Assembly: GCA_015222555.1 (NCBI GenBank)
Contig: JADFVM010000222.1
Coordinates: forward strand, 1-10,898
Origin: Pseudomonadota bacterium
GTDB lineage: Bacteria > Desulfobacterota > JADFVX01
Direction: 5' to 3'
DNA length: 10,898 nt
The position numbers and the translations under genes were made by a program. Positions 1 to 6,861 of the stretch are shown here, one piece after another (within the stretch, counting starts at the first letter, position 1; each line of letters begins with the position of its first letter). Under the pieces are notes generated by a model. It was given only the letters and a program-made list of their open reading frames with translations. It made no database searches and was not told the DNA's origin.

Positions 1-1
1 G

Positions 2-74
2 CATTCCCCGCGGCTTGCCGCGATATATTAAGAAGGTTATCTCCGCGCTCATACCCCGCTGCTTGCGGCGGGGT
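2..74. repeat. Pair of related GC-rich palindromes
   Basis: Two hairpin-forming sequences of the same design lie 28 nt apart. Copy 1 (2-22) begins CATTCCCCGCGGCTTGCCGCG and folds as CGCGGC/GCCGCG around TT. Copy 2 (50-74) begins CATACCCCGCTGCTTGC and folds as ACCCCGCTGC/GCGGCGGGGT, with one G-T wobble. Both read CAT-W-CCCCGC-K-GCTTGC. A similar arrangement of two hairpins is seen at 10683-10747. Neither is followed by a clear T-tract, so these look like dispersed intergenic palindromes rather than simple terminators. The stretch 75-157 that follows holds no gene and only a weak hairpin (GATGG 137-141 with CCATC 154-158). Confidence 0.5.
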
Positions 75-157
75 GATTGATTAATATTAATGACTGGCCG
101 TTTTTCAGAGTTATGAAAAATTTATTGTCGCTACGGGATGGATGAGCCTTGTTCCAT

Positions 158-577
158 CTATTTGTGCTCAATGACTTGCGTCCCTGCCAAGATGTCTCCA
201 ACCCGAATTCCTTTTACATCCCGGCAGACGAGATAGGATTCAAATATCAGAATGGGCAGACCTACGATAACAAAAAGAAGCCAGCCGATGAAAGGAACGA
301 TAAAGAAGATATAGACGATGGCAAAAGGGATATTTCTTAATATTGATTCCATGAATGATATGGGCGTTGAATCCTTTTCATGAATCACCTGCAATTTGAT
401 CAGTCTCTTGCCGGGGCTCTGCCCATGCCAGAAACCGTCGGCGATGAAAACATACAAAAGGCCTGCCAGGGGGCCCACAGGGGGCAGGATGATGGACATT
501 GCCCAGCAGATAAGAAAATCAATTGATTTTGCAATATACCGATGGACTATGAATGTGTTGGTCATCTCTCTAGCCAT
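158..577 (-). CDS. RDD family integral membrane protein
   Basis: Small membrane protein of 139 residues, function unknown. It shows the RDD-family pattern: an N-terminal Arg and Asp in HRYIAKSID (R13, D20), a second Asp in ADGFWHGQSPGKRL (D47 before the GxSPGKR motif), and the usual C-terminal ending RVGDILAGTQVIE. Hydrophobic stretches lie at about residues 21-49, 83-101 and 102-118. The frame is open upstream to an ATG at 607, but I chose the ATG at 577 because it is preceded by a good ribosome binding site (AAGGGAGG, about 10 nt upstream) and starts inside the end of the upstream small gene (ATGGCTAG, 8-nt overlap). This suggests translational coupling. It is the last gene of the hemB unit. 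RDD proteins have been linked to transport in some bacteria, but nothing here identifies a substrate. Confidence 0.85.
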   Translation of the reverse strand: MAREMTNTFIVHRYIAKSIDFLICWAMSIILPPVGPLAGLLYVFIADGFWHGQSPGKRLIKLQVIHEKDSTPISFMESILRNIPFAIVYIFFIVPFIGWLLFVIVGLPILIFESYLVCRDVKGIRVGDILAGTQVIEHK

Positions 578-752
578 TTTCTTCTTCCTCCCTTGTGAAT
601 AATACAAAGGCCATGGCCGGTCTCTTGGAAGAATCCCTCATGGCGAAATGAATTCCATCCAACATCCAGCCCTGGCTAGTCCATTCATTGATGGCCTCTT
701 CCAGTCTTTCCTCTGTTACCGTGCTGACTTCAACCACTTTATAGTGAATCAT
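570..752 (-). CDS. Small DUF4177-like protein
   Basis: Sixty-residue soluble protein resembling the DUF4177 family: it starts MIHYKVVEVSTVTEERLEEA and continues with a Trp-rich INEWTSQGWMLDGIHF segment. That family typically has a short beta strand, a helix (residues about 13-27), a GW turn and two further strands. No catalytic motif is visible and the function is unknown. It starts only 4 nt after the hemB stop codon, with a GTGAG-type ribosome binding site inside the end of hemB, and its stop overlaps the start of the RDD membrane protein by 8 nt. It is therefore almost certainly cotranscribed with hemB. The C-terminus is strongly acidic (TREEEENG). The short length is made credible by tight packing and family resemblance. 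Confidence 0.75.
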   Translation of the reverse strand: MIHYKVVEVSTVTEERLEEAINEWTSQGWMLDGIHFAMRDSSKRPAMAFVLFTREEEENG

Positions 753-756
753 TTTC

Positions 757-1731
757 TCACTTAGTCAATACTCTGGCAGCCTCTTTGGCAAAATAGGTGA
801 GAATGATGTCAGCGCCGGCTCTTTTAATACATAACAGCGTTTCCATCATAACCTTTTCCCCATCAATCCAACCCATTTTTTCAGCAGCCTTCGTCATGGC
901 ATATTCGCCACTCACATTGTAAGCTGCTACAGGGTGATCGAACTCTTCTCTTATTCGCCTGATTACATCCAGGTAAGGGAGCGCCGGTTTAACCATGATG
1001 ATGTCGGCCCCTTCTTCTATGTCAAGCTGGGCTTCTCTTATGGCCTCATCGCAATTTGCAGGATCCATCTGGTAGGAACGCCTGTCTCCAAATTGTGGCG
1101 TCGATTCTGCTGCTTCTCTAAAAGGCCCGTAAAAGGCAGAGGCGTATTTGGCTGCATAGGACATAATAGGGATTTGATCAAAACCTTCCTCGTCAAGCGC
1201 TTCTCTGATGGCTCCAACCCGCCCGTCCATCATATCCGATGGCGCTACCATGTCAGCGCCTGCCTTTGCGTGAGAGAGAGCTTCCCTTGCAAGAAGGTCA
1301 ATGGTCTGGTCATTGTCTACCTCCCCCTTTTCAACGAAACCGCAATGTCCGTGGGAGGTGAATTCGCAGAGGCAAACATCGGTAATAACAAGGAGATCGG
1401 GAACACGATTTTTGATCTCACGGATAGCTTGCTGAACAATTCCTTTGGCATTGTATGCTTCTGTACCAAGTTCATCTTTATGTTCAGGTATGCCAAAGAG
1501 AATGACGGCCGGTATGCCAAGGTCGTAAATTTCTTTTGCCTCCCTGGCGAGATTGTCAACAGACAATTGGTAATGTCCCGGCATGGAGGAGATCTCTTTT
1601 TTCTTGTTCTTGCCGAATGTGACAAAGAGGGGAAGAATCAAATCATCGACAGACAGGGATGTTTCCCTCACCATTCTTCTCAGTGTCTCATTTTTTCTAA
1701 GCCGTCTGGGTCTGGCTTCTGGGAAATACAT
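757..1731 (-). CDS. hemB: Delta-aminolevulinic acid dehydratase (porphobilinogen synthase)
   Basis: Condenses two molecules of 5-aminolevulinate into porphobilinogen in the cytoplasm, the second committed step of tetrapyrrole synthesis. The 324-residue length is normal for the family. Both active-site lysines are visible: K195 in SYAAKYASAFYGPFR and the Schiff-base K248 in MVKPALPYLD. The metal site DVCLCEFTSHGHCG keeps three cysteines (C120, C122, C130), which indicates the zinc-type enzyme rather than the Asp-type magnesium form. The C-terminal YNVSGEYAM motif is intact. The ATG at 1731 follows a clear AAGGAG ribosome binding site 7 nt upstream. It heads a unit with the DUF4177-like and RDD genes. 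It lies about 3.4 kb from the other hem genes, on the same strand but separated from hemD by two plus-strand signalling genes. Confidence 0.97.
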   Translation of the reverse strand: MYFPEARPRRLRKNETLRRMVRETSLSVDDLILPLFVTFGKNKKKEISSMPGHYQLSVDNLAREAKEIYDLGIPAVILFGIPEHKDELGTEAYNAKGIVQQAIREIKNRVPDLLVITDVCLCEFTSHGHCGFVEKGEVDNDQTIDLLAREALSHAKAGADMVAPSDMMDGRVGAIREALDEEGFDQIPIMSYAAKYASAFYGPFREAAESTPQFGDRRSYQMDPANCDEAIREAQLDIEEGADIIMVKPALPYLDVIRRIREEFDHPVAAYNVSGEYAMTKAAEKMGWIDGEKVMMETLLCIKRAGADIILTYFAKEAARVLTK

Positions 1732-1775
1732 TTAAAAGCTCCTTTTTATTATAAAAATTGAACATTTAGAATTGA

Positions 1776-1805
1776 AGTATAACTAAAAAATGTTTGCCCG
1801 TGCAA
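1776..1805 (-). promoter_or_regulatory. Candidate promoter for hemB
   Basis: Read on the minus strand, TTGCAC (1805-1800) and TATACT (1781-1776) are separated by 18 nt. This puts a start site near 1769, about 25 nt before the ribosome binding site at 1744-1739. A better -10 match, TATAAT at 1753-1748, was passed over because it would begin transcription inside the ribosome binding site. The -35 match is poor (3 of 6), so this is only a proposal. Confidence 0.25.
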
Positions 1806-1942
1806 GTGAAATCAGAGTCTTTGCCTTTCCTGTTGGATATTTGCCACAAGTTGCTATTTCCATGAAAATGAGATAATATTTTACGAGACATCTGTTCTCA
1901 CGGAGAAAACAGCTCAACCTATATGTAAAAGGAGATAAGGTA

Positions 1943-2833
1943 TTGCTTATTGATCGTATCAAAGAAAATTATGCATTCAAGGACTGGGATGAAAAGGCGC
2001 TGAATAAATTGGCCCCTACAATGGATAAACATGGTGATGATTTCATTGAGGCCTTCTACAAAAAGGCGATGACCTTCAAGAATGCAACAAAATATCTGAA
2101 AGATGAGAATGTTATTAAAAAACATAAAAGTGCCATTAAAGCCTGGTTTGAGATGCTTTTTAAGGGGCCTTACGATGATGATTATCTCTCTTATCTGGAA
2201 GGCATCGGCTATACCCATGTAAAGGTTGGCTTGCCCTCCCACTATATCAATGTTTCCGTCACCCATATCAGGGAATATTGTAGCGGCATTATCCTTAAGG
2301 AAGTGTCTGCTTCTGAGGGTAGGGATGATATGATCGTTGCTTTGGGAAAAATTCTTGATATTAACCTGGACATTCTTACAAGCTCTTATATCAAGGAAGA
2401 AAAAAACATCTTCTTTGTGTCGAAGAAGGCTGAGAGTAAGCTTATAAATTTTGCCATGCGTTTTTCACATGGCCTGAACCTGATTCTGATCATGGGGTTG
2501 GTGCTCCTGGGCCTAATGGTTCTTGGCCTTTTCGGTTATGACATTGTCCACATTTTTTATGGGGGAGATCTGGAAAAGGGGCTCCTTGCCACCCTGGGAA
2601 GTTTGTTAATGTTATGGGTTGTAATCGAGCTTGTCGATACCGAAGTTGATCACCTTAGAGGCGCAAAGTTTTCTGTAAAAGTTTTTGTCAGTGTGGCTAT
2701 GGTGGCGATCATCAGGAAGATCCTCGTTACTTCCCTTAAAACGGAGGCTATTGAAGCTCAATATTCGCTCATTGCGGCCTTAGCTGTCCTTGGCCTCCTA
2801 TGGTGGATTATTTCCAAAACGGAAAAGCAATAA
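1943..2833 (+). CDS. Globin-coupled sensor (protoglobin-type) fused to a PsiE-like membrane domain
   Basis: A 296-residue two-domain protein. Residues about 1-160 match the globin-coupled-sensor/protoglobin fold. They include FIEAFYKKAM with a B10-type Tyr (Y39), the WFEMLFKGPYDDDYLSYLEGIG helix region, and THVKVGLPSHYI, whose His92 is the expected proximal heme ligand. This implies a heme domain binding O2, NO or CO. Residues about 178-290 form four hydrophobic helices (178-200, 212-231, 245-264, 273-290). Between the second and third are a VIELVDTEVDHLRG segment and then AIIRKILV, the pattern of PsiE (phosphate-starvation-inducible E) proteins. The globin would face the cytoplasm. The start is a TTG chosen because AAGGAG sits 8 nt upstream; no in-frame ATG is near. 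It diverges from hemB and precedes a diguanylate cyclase 211 nt downstream on the same strand. Domain calls are from motif reading. The output of the PsiE part is unknown, so a signalling role is inference. Confidence 0.85.
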   Translation: MLIDRIKENYAFKDWDEKALNKLAPTMDKHGDDFIEAFYKKAMTFKNATKYLKDENVIKKHKSAIKAWFEMLFKGPYDDDYLSYLEGIGYTHVKVGLPSHYINVSVTHIREYCSGIILKEVSASEGRDDMIVALGKILDINLDILTSSYIKEEKNIFFVSKKAESKLINFAMRFSHGLNLILIMGLVLLGLMVLGLFGYDIVHIFYGGDLEKGLLATLGSLLMLWVVIELVDTEVDHLRGAKFSVKVFVSVAMVAIIRKILVTSLKTEAIEAQYSLIAALAVLGLLWWIISKTEKQ

Positions 2834-2940
2834 GCTTATGTGAGCCGAAGTAGAGGCACCCTAACCCGGATGAACCGGACAAGTATCTTGACGAAATCAA
2901 GTCTTCACAGCACCTCTTCTGAGGGCGATTGTGCGAAGCT

Positions 2941-2977
2941 AAATAATGTTCTGCCAGAAAATCGCAGAATATTATTT
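2941..2977. other. Long AT-rich hairpin in the leader of the diguanylate cyclase gene
   Basis: AAATAATGTTCTGC (2941-2954) pairs with GCAGAATATTATTT (2964-2977) over 14 base pairs with a single G-T wobble and a 9-nt loop. It lies 67 nt before the cyclase ATG and 107 nt after the globin-PsiE stop. It is not followed directly by a T-run, so it is not a textbook terminator. It could be an attenuator, an mRNA processing or stability element, or a protein-binding palindrome. The rest of the 211-nt gap holds only short hairpins (CCGG/CCGG near 2870, CTTGA/TCAAG near 2890) and no credible gene. Confidence 0.45.
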
Positions 2978-3044
2978 CTAAGTTGCTAAATGTTTTTACG
3001 AATGAAATTGCAGATTTCAATGATAAGCAGATACGGAAAATAGA

Positions 3045-5066
3045 ATGAACAGAACCTCACCCTTAAGATTTATAGACTATACCCTTTGGATTGAGTTTCA
3101 GGAGAATCTCTCGCAATACTTAAACATGTCCATTGGTTTATATGATAATAGCGGGAAATCTCTCATCCCGGCCAGTGGTGAAGGGAAATTGTGTGAAATT
3201 CTGAAGCAATCAGAAAAGGGGAGCAAACTTTATAGAGAAGCCTATAAAAAAGTGATACACAGGGCTATGCAAAGAGGAGAGCCTTATCATTATACATGCT
3301 TCACCGGTCAGTATATATTTGCTTTGCCAGTTTCTTTTAATGATGATTATTTTCTGCATATTGTCGGTGGCCACCTCTATTTACAGGAAGATCCATCATT
3401 GGAATTAACTAATCTATATGATGAATTAAAACTAGAAGGTTCCATCCTTCACGAAATCGAGGGTGATTCAAGGAGCACATCCCTTAAAGAGTTCTTAGGC
3501 AAACTAAATCTTGTAAAAAAACTGTCTATTCCATTTTTAAGAAGTCTGTGCCAGAAGGGTTATTATGAAAAGGAATATTCACAAATGAAAACACTGGTGC
3601 AAATTTCTTCTCTGGCAGGATTCCATAAAAGTAAGGATGAGTTGTATCATAACGTTTTTAATACCCTCGGTGTCCTCTTTGATATTGCCGGTGCCTCTAT
3701 CATGGAGACCAATGAAAAGGGGGGGTATAAGAATGTAGCAACCTTTGGAGACTGTGGAGAGATGATACTGACGAAGGAAACAATTGAAAGCTCAGGGGAC
3801 TTAAGCACTGTCATTGACAGCCATAAACCTCATTGCTTTGATAGGCCGTCTGAACTCAGAAAGTTTGGATTAAAAAGTGAAGTGACGTCTGCAATAATTT
3901 TTCCCATGTTAAATGGGTGTGAAGTTTTAGGACTCCTGTGTATATATAACACAGAAGTTGATGAAGATAGCATTAATCTCATCTCTCTTCTTGTCAGTCA
4001 GCTCTCTATTGTCATTAAAAGTATTAGCCGGGAACAGGCAACAGCTGACAAGCTTAGAAAAATTGACTCTATTACAGATATTCATCACAAGATCGCGCCT
4101 GTATTAAACCAGGAAGAACTCTTTGACATCATTATGGATAAGTCTATTGAGATCGCCGGTGCGGAGCAGGGGTCTCTCATGCTGGTGGAGGAAAGAAAGG
4201 GCACACTGTCTGTCAAGGCATCAAAGGGAATTAATAAAAATATTCTGGAAAGTGTGAAAGTGAGAATGGGTGAGGGGATTTCAGGTAAAGTGGCGAAGGA
4301 TGGAAAAGCGATGCTCATTAATGACATAGAACATGAAGTATTCAGAAGGAAAAACAGATCAAGATATAAAACGAAGTCTTTTGTCAGTATTCCTTTAAAG
4401 ATTGATTCGCGAACGATTGGTGTCATAAATATCTCCGATAAAATATCTGGTGAAATTTTCTCTGAAGAGGACTTGCAACTTCTTAATTCTTTTGCATGTT
4501 ATGCCTCTATCGCCCTGGAAAGGGGGGAATATTTCAGACTCACAAAGGAGTTGAAAGAAATCTCTGTAACAGATTCCCTTACAGGTCTCATGAACAAAGG
4601 CAGTTTCCACGAGCGGTTAATTGAAAATGTTGAGCGTTCCAAGCGATACAATGAGCCCTTCACAATTTTTATGATCGACATAGATGATTTCAAACAGTTT
4701 AATGATAAATATGGACACCTGGCCGGTGATGATGCGTTAAAGAGGGTGGCCTATGCTGTTAAAGATGGTGTTCGTTCCATCGATATTGCGGCAAGGGTCG
4801 GGGGGGAAGAGATTGGTGTTATATTACCGAATACCAAAAAGAATGATTCCTTTATTATTGCCGACAGGATGCGAAAAGAAGTGGAAATGATTCGCTTTCT
4901 TGGTGAAAGGGTCCCTGAGACTGTCCATATATCGGTCAGCATTGGCATTGCTGAATACCCTGCTGATGGGGAGACGGCCGATGATGTTCTCAATCGGGCA
5001 GACATGGCCATGTATACGGCTAAAGATGAGGGCAAAAATAAAGTTATTACATACAGTCTAAACTGA
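3045..5066 (+). CDS. PocR-GAF-GAF-GGDEF diguanylate cyclase
   Basis: A 673-residue soluble signalling protein predicted to make cyclic di-GMP from two GTP. The N-terminus (about 8-170) resembles the PocR ligand-binding domain: LYDNSGKSLIP, then C50, C85 and HIVGGHLYLQ, a region that binds small molecules in relatives. Two GAF domains follow (about 185-330 and 345-495; the second contains GEGISGKVAKDGKAMLINDI and FVSIPLKIDSRTIGVINI). The GGDEF domain spans about 505-672, with VTDSLTGLMNKGSF, MIDIDDFKQFNDKYGHLAGD and a C-terminal RADMAMYTAKDEGKN. The signature is GGEEI (586-590), not GGEEF. The product-inhibition site RxxD is intact as RSID (577-580), five residues before it. No membrane segment or phosphoacceptor domain is seen. 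The ATG has only a weak GGA ribosome binding site. It follows the globin-PsiE gene and converges on hemD; the 84-nt gap between them has no strong terminator. Confidence 0.92.
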   Translation: MNRTSPLRFIDYTLWIEFQENLSQYLNMSIGLYDNSGKSLIPASGEGKLCEILKQSEKGSKLYREAYKKVIHRAMQRGEPYHYTCFTGQYIFALPVSFNDDYFLHIVGGHLYLQEDPSLELTNLYDELKLEGSILHEIEGDSRSTSLKEFLGKLNLVKKLSIPFLRSLCQKGYYEKEYSQMKTLVQISSLAGFHKSKDELYHNVFNTLGVLFDIAGASIMETNEKGGYKNVATFGDCGEMILTKETIESSGDLSTVIDSHKPHCFDRPSELRKFGLKSEVTSAIIFPMLNGCEVLGLLCIYNTEVDEDSINLISLLVSQLSIVIKSISREQATADKLRKIDSITDIHHKIAPVLNQEELFDIIMDKSIEIAGAEQGSLMLVEERKGTLSVKASKGINKNILESVKVRMGEGISGKVAKDGKAMLINDIEHEVFRRKNRSRYKTKSFVSIPLKIDSRTIGVINISDKISGEIFSEEDLQLLNSFACYASIALERGEYFRLTKELKEISVTDSLTGLMNKGSFHERLIENVERSKRYNEPFTIFMIDIDDFKQFNDKYGHLAGDDALKRVAYAVKDGVRSIDIAARVGGEEIGVILPNTKKNDSFIIADRMRKEVEMIRFLGERVPETVHISVSIGIAEYPADGETADDVLNRADMAMYTAKDEGKNKVITYSLN

Positions 5067-5150
5067 TTGATTATAATGGGATTTATGCAGGGAAAAGATG
5101 CTTATGCAATGTGGGCTGAATAGTTGAAGCTATGATGAAGCAGCTTTAAA

Positions 5151-5906
5151 TTATGACAGATGATCGCTTATCGCTTCAGCAAGAGACAAGGTCGAACTCT
5201 CTTTGGGTAGTATGTCTGTCTTGATACCATATTTTTCAGCTACATTAGATGTAACATGACTTAGACAGGCAATCTTTACCCCTTTAATCAGGTCTCTGTT
5301 CTCATCACCAAGGATTTCCAGAAAATTCCTGACCGTCGATCCACTCGTAAAAGTAATGACATCAATGCCCTCTTTAATAATAGATAGTAACTTTTCTTCC
5401 AATCCTTCCGGTTTGATAGTCCTGTAGACGGGGACAAGGGCCACTTTTGCACCAATAATTCTCAGGCCATTTGGAAGAATATCTCTCCCTTCTTCTGCCC
5501 TTGGAAATAAAACATTTCTCCCCTCCATCCCCAGGCTCTTTAAGGTCTCAATAATTCCTTCTGCGTCGTAGACCTTAGGGATGAGAGATGTCTTAATGCC
5601 GGCAATCCTTGCTGCTTCCGCTGTATGGGGCCCCACTGCGCAGACCTTAATATCATTAATATCTGATATCGATTTTCCTGTGCTCTCCAGTGCCTGAATG
5701 AAATATTTTACGCTGTTGGCACTGGTGAGTATCAGCCAGTCGTAGGTTTCAAGCTTTTTGCTTACTTCCAATAGAGGGGTTTTATCCTTGGGTGGAGCAA
5801 ATTCTATGACGGGAAATGTAACAGTTTCAAACCCTTTTCCCTCGAGTGCTTCGGCAAAGTCAACGGCCTGGTTTTGCGCTCTCGTTACCAGGATTTTCTT
5901 CCTCAC
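5151..5906 (-). CDS. hemD: Uroporphyrinogen-III synthase
   Basis: Closes hydroxymethylbilane with inversion of ring D to give uroporphyrinogen III, the branch point for heme, siroheme and cobalamin. The 251-residue protein shows the low-conservation HemD pattern: KILVTRAQNQA at the N-terminus, DWLILTSANSVKYF, KVCAVGPHTAEAA, VLFPRAEEGRDILP, ALVPVYRT and DVITFTSGSTVRNF. It is a stand-alone HemD, not the CobA-HemD fusion common in related bacteria. The start is GTG at 5906, overlapping the hemC stop by 4 nt (GTGA), with GGAG 8 nt upstream. Synthesis is probably coupled to hemC. It is the last gene of the operon and converges on the diguanylate cyclase gene. Confidence 0.94.
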   Translation of the reverse strand: MRKKILVTRAQNQAVDFAEALEGKGFETVTFPVIEFAPPKDKTPLLEVSKKLETYDWLILTSANSVKYFIQALESTGKSISDINDIKVCAVGPHTAEAARIAGIKTSLIPKVYDAEGIIETLKSLGMEGRNVLFPRAEEGRDILPNGLRIIGAKVALVPVYRTIKPEGLEEKLLSIIKEGIDVITFTSGSTVRNFLEILGDENRDLIKGVKIACLSHVTSNVAEKYGIKTDILPKESSTLSLAEAISDHLS

Positions 5907-6844
5907 TTTGCATTCTCCATTTTATAGACTTCATCCAGGATTTCACCGGCGCCCTTATCCAGAAGTCTCTCTGCCAGCGCGATCCCAAGTGACTCAGCTT
6001 CAGATAGATCGCCTGTCATATTATCTGTTATGAGGGTCTTTCCGTCCAGGCTTCCAACGAGGCCTCTTAGAGAAATTGTTGATCCGTCGATTTCTCCATA
6101 GGCCGCAATCGGCACCTGACAACCACCTTCCAACCTCTTTAAAAGCGCCCTTTCTGCTTTCACGGTGGCTGCCGTTTCACTATGATTCAAAAAAGAGATC
6201 ATCTTATTTGTTTCACCGTCGACATCCCGCGTTTCAATGCCCAAGGCCCCCTGTGCAATGGCGGGTAGAAGGATGTCGGTAGCGATGTACTCGGAAATCT
6301 TGTCTTGCCAGCCCAGTCGTCTCATGCCGGCTGCGGCCAGAATGATGGCCTCGAATTCACCGGCTTTCACCTTTTTAATCCTCGTATCCAGATTGCCTCT
6401 CAGTGAGATAATGTTAAAGTCCGGCCTTACCTTAAGAAGTTGACACTGCCTTCTGAGAGATGAACTACCAATTCTGGCCCCCTCAGGTAATGTCATAATT
6501 GTGTCGTTTTCACGTGATATGAGTGCATCCCGGGCATCTTCCCTCCTGGTAATAGCCGAGAGACTGAGCCCTCCAGGGAGTTCAGTGGGTACGTCTTTCA
6601 GACTGTGTACAGCCAGATCAGCTCGGTCGTCGAGAAGAGCTTCTTCTATTTCTTTAACAAACAGCCCTTTGCCGCCTACCTGTGCCAGTGGAACATCAAG
6701 TATTTTGTCTCCTGTCGTTTTGATCTTAAGTAGTTCGACCTCTATGCCTGGATGTTCCTTTTCAATGGAATCCTTGATGTGGTTCGCCTGCCAGAGTGCA
6801 AGCATGCTTCCTCGTGTCGCTATGGTGAGTTTATTATTTTGCAT
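5903..6844 (-). CDS. hemC: Hydroxymethylbilane synthase (porphobilinogen deaminase)
   Basis: Polymerises four porphobilinogens head to tail into hydroxymethylbilane, using a covalently bound dipyrromethane cofactor. The 313-residue length is normal. Key features are intact: IATRGSMLALWQA at the N-terminus, GGKGLFVKEIE, the catalytic Asp in HSLKDVPTELP (D84), the substrate-binding arginines in GSSSLRRQ (R131, R132) and SLRGNLDTR (R149, R155), and the cofactor-attachment Cys in LEGGCQVPIAAYG (C242). The ATG at 6844 has AAAGGA 5 nt upstream and lies 17 nt after the hemA stop. It overlaps hemD by 4 nt. Confidence 0.98.
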   Translation of the reverse strand: MQNNKLTIATRGSMLALWQANHIKDSIEKEHPGIEVELLKIKTTGDKILDVPLAQVGGKGLFVKEIEEALLDDRADLAVHSLKDVPTELPGGLSLSAITRREDARDALISRENDTIMTLPEGARIGSSSLRRQCQLLKVRPDFNIISLRGNLDTRIKKVKAGEFEAIILAAAGMRRLGWQDKISEYIATDILLPAIAQGALGIETRDVDGETNKMISFLNHSETAATVKAERALLKRLEGGCQVPIAAYGEIDGSTISLRGLVGSLDGKTLITDNMTGDLSEAESLGIALAERLLDKGAGEILDEVYKMENAK

Positions 6845-6861
6845 ATTAATCCTTTTACAGT

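Noticed and set aside
934..1761. Long open frame of 275 codons on the plus strand, antisense to hemB
   Set aside because: It lies opposite a clear hemB, its translation is Cys/Phe-rich with no recognisable domain, and it lacks a ribosome binding site; it is a shadow of hemB codon use.
1841..1854. Sigma-54-like TTGCCAC...TTGC upstream of the globin-PsiE gene
   Set aside because: The invariant GG at -24 is absent at the correct distance from the GC at -12.
1950..1962. FNR-like palindrome TTGAT-CGT-ATCAA near the globin-PsiE start
   Set aside because: Spacing is 3 rather than the 4 nt of FNR sites and it lies inside the coding sequence, after the TTG start; probably chance.
2808..3020. Seventy-codon minus-strand frame across the gap between the signalling genes
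   Set aside because: It overlaps the globin-PsiE end, has no recognisable domain or ribosome binding site, and spans the hairpin.
2834..3044. c-di-GMP riboswitch upstream of the diguanylate cyclase
   Set aside because: I looked for the conserved GEMM core (GGCAAA and GCAAAGCC-type segments) and did not find it.
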